Shown here: positions 43,696-51,763 of the stretch, piece after piece
Numbering within the stretch: the first letter of the stretch is position 1
Layout of the letters: each line of letters opens with the position of its first letter
Source: Streptomyces sp. SID486
GTDB taxonomy: Bacteria > Actinomycetota > Actinomycetes > Streptomycetales > Streptomycetaceae
DNA: 64,000 nucleotides
Reading direction: 5' to 3'
Assembly: GCF_009865385.1 (NCBI RefSeq)
Contig: NZ_WWJT01000404.1
Span: 1-64,000 of the forward strand
Made by a program: the position numbers and the translations under genes
The notes under the pieces: generated by a model
Told to the model about the DNA's origin: nothing
Database searches by the model: none
Seen by the model: only the letters and a program-made list of their open reading frames with translations

Positions 43696-44391
43696 TCAGG
43701 GGCGCTCGGCAGGATTCCCGGGCGTGCTCCGGGGATTCCGCGGCGCGTCCGGCGCGTCCGAGGCGTCCCCGGCACCGGCCGCCCGCTCGGCACGCCGGGC
43801 CTCCTGGGCACGCGCCCGGCGCCACCGCGCCAGCAGCCCGTCGGGCACCTCCTCCGCGGTGAGCGCGAACACGAGATGGTCGCGCCAGGCACCGTCGATG
43901 TGCAGATAGCGCGGCCGGAGCCCCTCCTCGCGGAATCCCAGCTTCTCCACGACCCGCCGGCTCGGCCGGTTCTCGGGGCGGATGCAAACCTCGATGCGGT
44001 GCAGGCCGACCCCCCGGAAACAGTGGTCCACGACGAGCGCCACCGCCGTCGGCATCACTCCGCGCCCCGCCACCGCCTCGTCCACCCAGTAGCCGACGTG
44101 CCCCGAGCACATCGAACCCCAGGTGATCCCGGCCACCGTCAACTGTCCGACGAGCTGCCCCCGGTACTCGATGACGAACGGCAGCATCCGGCCCGCGCCG
44201 GCCTCCGAACGCAGGTGCCGGACCATCTGCCGGAAGGTCGGCCGGTGGGTGATCGGCCCGCTCGGCGTGGGCGGCGGGATGGTCGCCTCCCAGGGGCGCA
44301 GCCAGTCGCGGTTGCGCCGGTTCACCTCGCGCCAGGCCCGCTGGTCGCGCAGCTTTATCGGCCGGAGGACGACATCGCCGTCCGCCAGCAC
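43696..44391 (-). CDS. RimJ/RimL-type GNAT acetyltransferase
   Basis: 231 residues; N-terminal VVLRPIKLRDQRAWREVNRRNRDWLRPWE, acetyl-CoA loop VAGRGVMPTAVALVVD and CIRPENRPSRRVVEKLGFREEG identify a ribosomal-protein-alanine acetyltransferase family member. The last 40 residues are an Ala/Arg/Pro-rich tail. GTG 44389-44391 is the conventional start but lacks a Shine-Dalgarno. An in-frame CTG at 44413-44415 overlaps the mog stop as CTGA, has GGGGG 6 nt upstream and would add LNSPSWPV. A RimJ-like gene between glp and glpR also occurs in corynebacteria. Confidence 0.85.
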   Translation of the reverse strand: MLADGDVVLRPIKLRDQRAWREVNRRNRDWLRPWEATIPPPTPSGPITHRPTFRQMVRHLRSEAGAGRMLPFVIEYRGQLVGQLTVAGITWGSMCSGHVGYWVDEAVAGRGVMPTAVALVVDHCFRGVGLHRIEVCIRPENRPSRRVVEKLGFREEGLRPRYLHIDGAWRDHLVFALTAEEVPDGLLARWRRARAQEARRAERAAGAGDASDAPDAPRNPRSTPGNPAERP

Positions 44392-44411
44392 GACAGGCCA
44401 GGAAGGGCTGT

Positions 44412-44948
44412 TCAGCTCGCACCCCCGCTGCCCGGTCTGGGGTGGTCACCGCCGCGGAGCTGGTCGACGGCGTGGATCAGCAGGGGCTCCAGCACGGCCA
44501 GGCCGTCCCGCACCCCGCCCCGCGATCCCGGCAGGTTGACGATCAGCGTCCCCCCGGCCACGCCCGCCAGACCCCGCGACAGGGCGGCGGTCGGCACCTT
44601 CTCCCGGCCGTACGCGCGCACGGCCTCCGCGATGCCCGGCACCTCGTGGTCGATCACCGCGCGGGTCGCCTCGGGGGTGCGGTCGGTCGGCGAGACACCG
44701 GTGCCGCCGGTGGTGACGACCACGTCGTACCCGGCCTCCACCGCCGCCCGCAGCACCGCTTCCACCGGATCCCCGTCGGGCACCACCTGCGGCCCGTCCA
44801 CGGCGAACCCGATCTCCCGCAGGCCCTTCACGACCAGCGGGCCGCCGGTGTCCTCGTAGACCCCCGCGGCGGCCCGGTTGGAGGCGGTGACGACCAGCGC
44901 GGCGTACGGCGCCGACAGCGCACCGCCGAAAGTGTCGTAGTACGTCAT
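44412..44948 (-). CDS. mog: Molybdopterin adenylyltransferase family protein (MogA/MoaB)
   Basis: 178 residues with [22 protein letters not shown] at the N-terminus (outline), [19 protein letters not shown] and [16 protein letters not shown], the MPT-binding motifs. It adenylylates molybdopterin before metal insertion. The ATG overlaps the moaC stop as ATGA. It runs downstream of moaC and glp on the minus strand. Confidence 0.9.
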   Translation of the reverse strand: MTYYDTFGGALSAPYAALVVTASNRAAAGVYEDTGGPLVVKGLREIGFAVDGPQVVPDGDPVEAVLRAAVEAGYDVVVTTGGTGVSPTDRTPEATRAVIDHEVPGIAEAVRAYGREKVPTAALSRGLAGVAGGTLIVNLPGSRGGVRDGLAVLEPLLIHAVDQLRGGDHPRPGSGGAS

Positions 44949-45457
44949 GCCCGGCTCCAGTCGCCCGACTTGCCGCCCGTCTTCTCCTCCACGCGCACGT
45001 CCGTGATGACCGCTCCCTTGTCGACCGCCTTGACCATGTCGATCACGGTGAGCGCGGCGACCGTCACCGCGGTGAGGGCCTCCATCTCGACACCCGTGCG
45101 GTCCGTGGTCCTGACGGTGGCCGCGATCTCCACGGCGTCGTCCGCGACCGACAGGTCCAGTTTCACACCGGACACCGACAACGGGTGGCACAGCGGGATC
45201 AGGTCCGGGGTGCGCTTGGCGCCCATGATCCCGGCGATGCGCGCGGTGGCGAGGGCGTCGCCCTTGGGCACCCCCTCACCGCGCAGCAGCTCGATCACAC
45301 GCGGTGAGACGAGGACGCGTCCGGTGGCGCGGGCGGTGCGCGCGGTCACGTCCTTCCCGGACACGTCGACCATGCGGGCCGCACCCGCCTCGTCGATGTG
45401 CGTCAGTCGGTCCTGCACAGGGCGTCCGGGGGTCTCCCCCCGGGAAGGCACAGTCAT
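44945..45457 (-). CDS. moaC: Cyclic pyranopterin monophosphate synthase
   Basis: 170 residues; [46 protein letters not shown] and [23 protein letters not shown] are the family signatures, with the active-site Lys and Asp residues present. It converts the cyclic intermediate made by MoaA to cyclic pyranopterin monophosphate. ATG 45455-45457 is chosen; the frame extends upstream to 45532 without support. A 129-bp gap separates it from glp. Confidence 0.94.
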   Translation of the reverse strand: MTVPSRGETPGRPVQDRLTHIDEAGAARMVDVSGKDVTARTARATGRVLVSPRVIELLRGEGVPKGDALATARIAGIMGAKRTPDLIPLCHPLSVSGVKLDLSVADDAVEIAATVRTTDRTGVEMEALTAVTVAALTVIDMVKAVDKGAVITDVRVEEKTGGKSGDWSRA

Positions 45458-45586
45458 GGTGTGTGGCGCTCCCGGTCCGGGCCCGGCGCGGTGCGGAGCG
45501 CGGGCCTGCTGTGCGCCACACGCTACCGCCAAGCGGGCGCGCCGAGCGGACGAGGACCGTCCGGTGGACGGGCCCGCGCGCGTGCG

Positions 45587-46909
45587 TCAGCCGAGCAGCA
45601 GTACCTCGACCTCGCTGCCGGGCTCGACGGACTCGGTGTCCTCGGGAACCACGATCAGCGCGTCGGCCTGCGCCAGCGCGGCGATCAGGTGGGACCCGGA
45701 GCCGCCCACGGGAACCACCTCCCCGTCGGTGTAGGCCCCGCGCAGGAACTGGCGGCGGCCCTTGGGCGAGCGCAGTGCCTCGTCCGCCTTCAGGGCGGCC
45801 CGCACGCGCGGCCGGTGGAGGTCGGTGAGGCCCATCAGGGCGCGGATGGCGGGCCGGACGAACAACTCGAAGGAGACGTACGACGACACCGGATTGCCGG
45901 GCAGGGCGAGCAGCGGCGTGTGGTCGGGGCCGATCGAGCCGAAGCCCTGCGGCTTGCCGGGCTGCATGGCGAGCTTGCGGAACTCCACGCCGCTGCCCGC
46001 CACGTCCTCGTCACCGACGGACGACAGCGCCTCCTTCACCACGTCGTAGGCCCCCACGCTCACGCCGCCGGTGGTCACCAGCAGGTCCGCGCGGATGAGC
46101 TGGTCCTCGATGGTGGAGCGCAGGGTCTCGGCGTCGTCGGCGACGGCGCCGACCCGGTAGGCGATGGCGCCCGCGTCCCGCGCGGCGGCGGTGAGGGAGA
46201 AGCTGTTGGAGTCGAAGATCTGGCCGGAGGCCAGCTGCTCGCCGGGCTGGACGAGTTCGCTGCCGGTGGACATCACGACCACGCGCGGGCGCGGGCGCAC
46301 GCGGACCGTGCCGCGGCCGATCGCGGCGAGCAGCGCGATCTGCGGCGGACCGAGGATCGTCCCGGCCTCCAGGGCGCGGTCGCCGGCCCGCACGTCGCTG
46401 CCCTTGGCCCGCACGTGCGCGCGCTCCTCCGCCGGGCGGTACACGTGCACGTGCCCCTCGGCGCCCTCGGGGGCCGCGCTGCGCGCCCGCATGCCGCTCA
46501 CCGGGCCCTCGCCGAGTCCGCCGTCGGTCCACTCGACGGGCACGACGGCCTCGGCGCCGGGCGGCAGGGGCGCGCCGGTCATGATGCGCGCGGCCTGCCC
46601 GGGGCCGACCCGCACCGGATCGGCGGCACCGGCCGCGACGTCACCGACGACCTCCAGGACGGCCGGGAACTCCTCCCCGGCGCCCGCGATGTCCGCGACC
46701 CGTACCGCGTACCCGTCCATGGAGCTGTTGTCGAACGGTGGCAGGGACACCGGCACCGTGACGTCGTCGACCAGGACGCAGCCCTGGGCGTCGAGCAGTT
46801 GCAGCTCGATGGGTTCGAGGGGGCGGACGGTCGAGAGGATGTCCTCCAGGTGCTCGTCCACCGACCACAGGTCGTCCGGGCCGGCGGGGCGGGTCACGGC
46901 GCTGCTCAA
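45587..46909 (-). CDS. glp: MoeA/gephyrin-like molybdotransferase, probably divisome protein Glp
   Basis: 440 residues with the MoeA motifs PPFDNSSMDGYAVR, RIMTGAPLPPGAEAVVPVE, VVMSTGSELV, VVTTGGVSVGAYD and LALPGNPVSSYV. MoeA inserts molybdenum into MPT-AMP. In actinobacteria the copy beside galU and glpR has been described as Glp, which binds FtsZ and the receptor GlpR. I therefore prefer Glp but cannot separate the two roles from sequence alone. The TTG start (46907-46909) overlaps the galU stop as TTGA; GTG 12 nt further in is an alternative. Confidence 0.8.
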   Translation of the reverse strand: MSSAVTRPAGPDDLWSVDEHLEDILSTVRPLEPIELQLLDAQGCVLVDDVTVPVSLPPFDNSSMDGYAVRVADIAGAGEEFPAVLEVVGDVAAGAADPVRVGPGQAARIMTGAPLPPGAEAVVPVEWTDGGLGEGPVSGMRARSAAPEGAEGHVHVYRPAEERAHVRAKGSDVRAGDRALEAGTILGPPQIALLAAIGRGTVRVRPRPRVVVMSTGSELVQPGEQLASGQIFDSNSFSLTAAARDAGAIAYRVGAVADDAETLRSTIEDQLIRADLLVTTGGVSVGAYDVVKEALSSVGDEDVAGSGVEFRKLAMQPGKPQGFGSIGPDHTPLLALPGNPVSSYVSFELFVRPAIRALMGLTDLHRPRVRAALKADEALRSPKGRRQFLRGAYTDGEVVPVGGSGSHLIAALAQADALIVVPEDTESVEPGSEVEVLLLG

Positions 46910-47817
46910 GATTGCTGCATCTCCTCGGCTACGTAACTGCGAAGCCAGGTCCGGAAGTCCGGGCCCAGGTCTTCACGTTCGCACGCGAGTCTGACAATGG
47001 CACGCAAGTAGTCGCCACGGTCGCCGGTGTCATAGCGCCGGCCCTTGAAGACGACACCGTGCACGGGGCCGCCGACCTTCTCGTCCTGGGCGAGCTGCTG
47101 GAGGGCGTCGGTGAGCTGGATCTCGCCGCCGCGGCCCGGCTCGGTCTCGCGCAGCACGCCGAAGACGCTCGGGTCGAGGACGTAGCGGCCGATGATCGCG
47201 TAGCTCGACGGGGCGTCCGCCGGGTCCGGCTTCTCGACCAGCCCGGTCACCTTCACGACGTCACCGTCGGCGGTGGCCTCCACGGCCGCGCAGCCGTAGA
47301 GGTGGATCTGCTCGGGCGCGACCTCCATGAGGGCGACGACACTGCCGCCGTGCTGCTCCTGGACGTCGATCATGCGCTGGAGCAGCGGGTCGCGCGGGTC
47401 GATCAGGTCGTCACCGAGGAGGACGGCGAACGGCTCGCTGCCCACGTGCGGAGCGGCGCACAGCACGGCGTGCCCGAGTCCCCTGGGGTCGCCCTGGCGC
47501 ACGTAGTGCATGGTGGCCAGATCGCTGGACTCCTGCACTTTCGCCAGCCGCGCGGCGTCACCCTTTTTCCCGAGCGCCGATTCCAGCTCGTAATTACGGT
47601 CGAAATGGTCCTCCAGGGGACGCTTGTTGCGTCCGGTGACCATCAGGACGTCGTCGAGCCCCGCCGACACGGCCTCCTCGACCACGTACTGGATCGCCGG
47701 CTTGTCGACGACGGGCAGCATCTCCTTGGGAGTGGCTTTGGTGGCCGGCAGGAACCGGGTGCCGAGGCCGGCTGCGGGAATGACAGCCTTGCTGATCCTG
47801 GGGTGGGACTGAGTCAT
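46906..47817 (-). CDS. galU: UTP-glucose-1-phosphate uridylyltransferase
   Basis: 303 residues; nucleotide-binding AVIPAAGLGTRFLPATKATPKEML (outline), VTGRNK, VLLGDDLI and the sugar-binding VEKP and GRGGEIQLTDA motifs. It makes UDP-glucose for envelope polysaccharides and trehalose. ATG 47815-47817 (MTQSHPRISK) is chosen. TATGGT lies 7 nt upstream, suggesting a leaderless message that begins the galU-glp pair. Confidence 0.94.
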   Translation of the reverse strand: MTQSHPRISKAVIPAAGLGTRFLPATKATPKEMLPVVDKPAIQYVVEEAVSAGLDDVLMVTGRNKRPLEDHFDRNYELESALGKKGDAARLAKVQESSDLATMHYVRQGDPRGLGHAVLCAAPHVGSEPFAVLLGDDLIDPRDPLLQRMIDVQEQHGGSVVALMEVAPEQIHLYGCAAVEATADGDVVKVTGLVEKPDPADAPSSYAIIGRYVLDPSVFGVLRETEPGRGGEIQLTDALQQLAQDEKVGGPVHGVVFKGRRYDTGDRGDYLRAIVRLACEREDLGPDFRTWLRSYVAEEMQQS

Positions 47818-47824
47818 GCCCGCA

Positions 47825-47830
47825 ACCATA
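47825..47830 (-). promoter_or_regulatory. Candidate -10 for leaderless galU
   Basis: TATGGT on minus, 7 nt before the galU ATG; no Shine-Dalgarno. It lies in the 113-bp divergent region with the 5-formyltetrahydrofolate cyclo-ligase gene. Confidence 0.4.
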
Positions 47831-47930
47831 TCCGGTGCCTTTGCTCGAATTCTGTGGCTCCGGTTGTTTGACCCTCATATGACCTGCATTGAGAAGGGTG
47901 CGAGAACAGCCAGTGAAACACCTCGGACGT

Positions 47931-48533
47931 ATGGACGAGCCTGACAAACGCACGTTGCGGCGAGAGCTCCTCGGGGTGAGGAACAGATTGACGGCGGATG
48001 ACGTCCACGGAACGGCCCGCGCCCTCGCCGGGCACGCCCTCGAGCTGCCCGAGCTGGCGCACGGGCACACGGTGGCGGCGTACGTCTCCGTGGGCAGCGA
48101 GCCCGGCACGCTCGCGCTGCTGGACGCGCTGCGCGCGCGGGGCGTACGCGTCCTGCTCCCCGCGCTCCTGCCGGACAACGACCTGGACTGGGGCGAGTAC
48201 ACCGGCCCGGGCTCCCTGGTCCAGGTCGCGCACGACGGGAGGATGACGCTCTCCGAGCCCTCCGGTGCGCGTCTGGGCCCGCACGCCGTGACGGACGCGG
48301 ACGTCGTCCTGCTGCCCGGGCTCGCGGTGGACGCGCGCGGGATGCGCCTGGGCCGCGGCGGCGGTTCGTACGACCGCGTGCTGGCCCGGCTGGAGCGCGC
48401 GGGCGCCCGTCCCCTGCTCGTGGTGCTGCTGTACGACACGGAGGTCGTCGCACGCGTGCCGGCCGAGGCGCACGACAGGCCGGTGCACGCGGTGGTGACA
48501 CCCTCCGGAGTGCGCCGCTTCCCGGCCGCCTGA
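47931..48533 (+). CDS. 5-formyltetrahydrofolate cyclo-ligase
   Basis: 200 residues from ATG 47931 (MDEPDKRTLRREL). Signatures: KRTLRREL at the N-terminus, AAYVSVGSEPGT, the substrate region VLLPALLPDNDLDWGEY and LLPGLAVDARGMRLGRGGGSYDR, the family hallmark. It converts 5-formyl-THF to 5,10-methenyl-THF with ATP. GTG 47913 and TTG 47889 are in-frame alternatives; none has a good Shine-Dalgarno. It is often next to galU in actinobacteria. Confidence 0.9.
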   Translation: MDEPDKRTLRRELLGVRNRLTADDVHGTARALAGHALELPELAHGHTVAAYVSVGSEPGTLALLDALRARGVRVLLPALLPDNDLDWGEYTGPGSLVQVAHDGRMTLSEPSGARLGPHAVTDADVVLLPGLAVDARGMRLGRGGGSYDRVLARLERAGARPLLVVLLYDTEVVARVPAEAHDRPVHAVVTPSGVRRFPAA

Positions 48534-48576
48534 CCGAAGCCCCCTCGGCACCGCCGCCGGGAACGGCACGCCCCAG

Positions 48577-48623
48577 GCACGGGAAGCGGCCCTCCACGCG
48601 CGCGTGGAGGGCCGTTCCCGTGC
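48577..48623. terminator. Long bidirectional hairpin
   Basis: A 23-bp stem with one bulged base: CGGCCCTCCACGCG pairs with the immediately following CGCGTGGAGGGCCG, extended by GCACGGGAA/TTCCCGTGC. It lies between the convergent cyclo-ligase and penicillin-acylase genes. Confidence 0.88.
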
Positions 48624-48667
48624 TGTGCCCTACTGCGTTCCCCGGACCGGCGAAGGCGCCGGAAGGG

Positions 48668-51535
48668 TCACGGCTGCAGGACGAGGGTGTCGCTCGTGCT
48701 CTTGTCCACCGCCGCGGTCGTGAACGACCAGGGCAGCAGCTCACCGTCGGCCCACTTGCCCGTCTGGTCCGTGTAGTGCGCGCTGAACGCGTGACCGGAG
48801 GCGCCGGAGAGGTTGATCCACTTGGACTTGTCGAGGTCGGCGAGGTTGACGACCATCCGCATGGACGGCACCCAGACGACGCTGTAGCCGCCGGCCGCGT
48901 TCCAGCCGCTCGCGTTCACCGTGGCCTCGCCGCCGCTGAGCTTCCAGGGGCCCCGGTTCAGGATGTACTGCAGGACCTTGGGGCCCTCGGTGCCGAGCGT
49001 CTGGTTCTTCAGGAACAGCCGGTGCAGCCGGCCCCAGCTCCAGGTGTCGATGTCCTTGCCGAGCTTGGCGGTCAGCTCCCAGCGGGCGTCGATCAGGGCG
49101 CGGGCGAAGAGCTGGTCGCGGTTGTTCGCGGCGGGGCGGGTGCCCGACCGCGGGGCCTTCCACCAGTCGCTGTCGGGCTTGTCCATCAGGGTGCGCACGA
49201 CCTCGAACCAGCGGTCGCCGCCGTCCGGCTGCGCCTGGTCGCCGTCGCGCTGACCGCACTCGCGCACCTTGGCGTCGTCGTCCACCGGGCCGGTGCTGTC
49301 GATCTTGTCGACCCACAGGCACTGGCCCTTGACGCGCACCTCCTTGGGGAGCTTGTTGCCGAAGGCGAGCTTGAGGATGTTGCGCCAGACGGCGTTGAAG
49401 TACGCGGCGGCCGCGGAGTCCGCGTCCTGGGTGTAGTCCCAGCCCTCCAGCAGCTCCTGCGCCTTGCGGACCTCCGGGTCGTCGATGTCGATCTTCAGCA
49501 GCTTGGGCACCAGGAGCTTGGCGATCTCGCTGCTGTTGTCCAGCTGCATCTGCCGCATGTCGTCCGTGGAGATCTTGCCGCCGTCCTTGATCTTGGACTC
49601 GATCAGGTCGGTGATGCGCTGGCTGCGGGCGCCGTAGCCCCAGTCCGTGGTGAGCGTGTACGGGTACTTGTCCGGGTCCACCACCGCCTGGTTGGCGGTG
49701 ACGATGTAACCGCGCGCGGGGTCGTACTCGTGGGGCAGCTCGTCCTGCTTGATGAAGCCCTTCCACCGGTACTTCGGCTCCCAGCCGGGCACCGGGAGGG
49801 CGCCGGCGTCCTTGGCGGAGCGCGCGGGGATCCGGCCGGGCAGCGTGTAGCCGATGTGGTTGTCCGTGCTGGCGTAGACCAGGTTCTGCGACGGCACGTC
49901 GAACTCGGCCGCCGCCGCGCGGAAGCCGTCCCAGTCGCCGGCCTTGTCGAGGGCGAACACCGCGTCCATGGAGGTGCCCGGGTCGAGCGCCGTCCAGCGC
50001 AGGGCGATGCCGTAGCCGTCACCGCGGTCGGGTGCGGCGGCGTTCACGGACGCCTTCCTGCCGACCTGGACGAGTTCGTCGTCGCGGTCGGACAGCAGCG
50101 GCATCCCGTCCTGGGTCTGCCGGACGACGATCGTCTTGGACTTGCCGCCGGCGACCCGGATGGTCTCCTCGCGGGTCCTGAAGGGCCGCACCTTGCCGTC
50201 GTACAGGTAGCCGTTCGCGCTGACCTTCTCCAGGTAGAGGTCGGTGACGTCGACGCCGGAGTTGGTCATACCCCAGGCGATCTTGGCGTTGTGCCCGATG
50301 ATCACACCGGGCATACCGGCAAACGTGTAGCCCGTGACGTCGTACTGGCACTTGGCGGACACGGTCCGGCAGTGCAGGCCCATCTGGTACCAGACGGACG
50401 GCAGGGACGCCGACAGGTGCGGGTCGTTGGCGAGCAGCGGCTTGCCGGTGATGGTGTGCTTCCCGGCGACCACCCAGGAGTTGGAGCCGATGCCCTGGCC
50501 GTTCACTCCGACGGCCGCGGGGAGGTCGTCCAGGACGTCGTAGAGGCCGCCCAGCTGGCCGGTGAGGCCCGAGGACGTCCCGGCCGAGGCCGAGGAGCCG
50601 GTCGTACCCGACGTGCCCTGCGAGGAGCCGGACGTGCCCTGCGAGGAACCGGTCGTGCCGCCGGCCGTGCCCTGCGAGGAACCGGTCCCGTCGCCCGAGC
50701 CCTGCGACGAGGAGGAGCCGGTGCCGTCGCCCTGCTGGAAGGCCTGGGTCAGGTCGTCGTACTGGCCTTCCTGCACGATCGGCTTGTTGCGGCCGTACGG
50801 GTAGGACGGGTACAGGTCCTGGATCTGCTGCGGGCCGAGCCGGCTCGCCATCAGGGCGCGGTCGATCTCGTCCTGCATGTTGCCGCGCAGGTCCCAGGCC
50901 ATCGCCTTCAGCCACGACACGGAGTCGACCGGGGTCCACTTGCCCGGCTTGTAGTCGTTGGTGAAGCCCAGGGCCGCGTACTCCAGGGAGATGTCCTTGC
51001 CGTCCTTGCCCTGGAGGTAGGCGTTGACTCCCTTGGCGTACGCCTGGAGGTACTTCTTCGTCGCGGGCGACAGCTTGTGGTCGTACTCCTGCTGGGCGAT
51101 GCGGTCCCAGCCGAGGGTGCGCAGGAACTCGTCGTTCGTGACCTGGCTCTTGCCGAACATCTCCGACAGGCGCCCGGAGGTCATGTGCCGGCGCACGTCC
51201 ATCTCGTAGAACCGGTCCTGCGCCTGGACGTAGCCCTGCGCCATGAACAGGTCCTCGTCCGAGGAGGCGTAGATCTGCGGAATGCCGTAGCCGTCCCGCT
51301 TGACGTCGACCGGCCCGGACAGGCCGTCGAGCTTGATCGAACCGGTGGTCTGCGGGAAGGAGGCGCGGACCGTGCTGATCGACCAGTACGCCCCGTAGGC
51401 GACGCCCGCGATGAGGGCCAGGACCAGTACAAGCACGACCAGTCGGGCTTTGCGCCCCTTCTTCCTGCCGGACTTGACGGACGTGGCACCCGTGGTGGCG
51501 GTGTCACCCGTTGTGGCGGTGGTGTTGGGGGGCAT
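48668..51535 (-). CDS. Penicillin acylase family Ntn hydrolase
   Basis: 955 residues. A Thr-rich lead, one membrane segment (VVLVLVLALIAGVAYGAYW, about 32-50), the alpha region (IPQIYASSDEDLFMAQGYVQAQDRFYEMDVRR), a Ser/Gly/Thr/Gln low-complexity stretch (residues about 266-330), then the self-cleavage site GIGSNSW with the nucleophile Ser351 (codon 50483-50485) and the beta chain (PLLANDPHL, MPGVIIGHN, IAWGMTN, SGEATVNASG). The family hydrolyses amides such as beta-lactam side chains or acyl-homoserine lactones; substrate unknown. ATG 51533-51535 is chosen. Divergent from the antiporter. Confidence 0.9.
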   Translation of the reverse strand: MPPNTTATTGDTATTGATSVKSGRKKGRKARLVVLVLVLALIAGVAYGAYWSISTVRASFPQTTGSIKLDGLSGPVDVKRDGYGIPQIYASSDEDLFMAQGYVQAQDRFYEMDVRRHMTSGRLSEMFGKSQVTNDEFLRTLGWDRIAQQEYDHKLSPATKKYLQAYAKGVNAYLQGKDGKDISLEYAALGFTNDYKPGKWTPVDSVSWLKAMAWDLRGNMQDEIDRALMASRLGPQQIQDLYPSYPYGRNKPIVQEGQYDDLTQAFQQGDGTGSSSSQGSGDGTGSSQGTAGGTTGSSQGTSGSSQGTSGTTGSSASAGTSSGLTGQLGGLYDVLDDLPAAVGVNGQGIGSNSWVVAGKHTITGKPLLANDPHLSASLPSVWYQMGLHCRTVSAKCQYDVTGYTFAGMPGVIIGHNAKIAWGMTNSGVDVTDLYLEKVSANGYLYDGKVRPFRTREETIRVAGGKSKTIVVRQTQDGMPLLSDRDDELVQVGRKASVNAAAPDRGDGYGIALRWTALDPGTSMDAVFALDKAGDWDGFRAAAAEFDVPSQNLVYASTDNHIGYTLPGRIPARSAKDAGALPVPGWEPKYRWKGFIKQDELPHEYDPARGYIVTANQAVVDPDKYPYTLTTDWGYGARSQRITDLIESKIKDGGKISTDDMRQMQLDNSSEIAKLLVPKLLKIDIDDPEVRKAQELLEGWDYTQDADSAAAAYFNAVWRNILKLAFGNKLPKEVRVKGQCLWVDKIDSTGPVDDDAKVRECGQRDGDQAQPDGGDRWFEVVRTLMDKPDSDWWKAPRSGTRPAANNRDQLFARALIDARWELTAKLGKDIDTWSWGRLHRLFLKNQTLGTEGPKVLQYILNRGPWKLSGGEATVNASGWNAAGGYSVVWVPSMRMVVNLADLDKSKWINLSGASGHAFSAHYTDQTGKWADGELLPWSFTTAAVDKSTSDTLVLQP

Positions 51536-51745
51536 CGCTGTCCTTGCTGTCCTAACGCGAGCGGCAGGTCGGGCTGTGACTTTGAATGAGCGCTGGAGCA
51601 ACCATAGGCGCAGGGCCCTGTGCCGCTTGACGCGGAGTCGGGAACCAGCGTGCACGAGCGTTCGATCTTGCCTCGGCGAACGTCAAGAAAGCGTCAAGAG
51701 TTAGGTAAGGTAACGAAGTAACCGGAGATCGCCGGCCCGGAATCC

Positions 51746-51763
51746 GAGGAGGAACGACCGCTG
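51746..51763 (+). promoter_or_regulatory. Shine-Dalgarno selecting a CTG start
   Basis: GAGGAGG at 51746-51752, 8 nt before CTG at 51761-51763. No ATG, GTG or TTG lies in frame between the upstream stop (TAA, 51719) and codon 37 (GTG 51869), which would start inside the first membrane domain. Confidence 0.75.
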
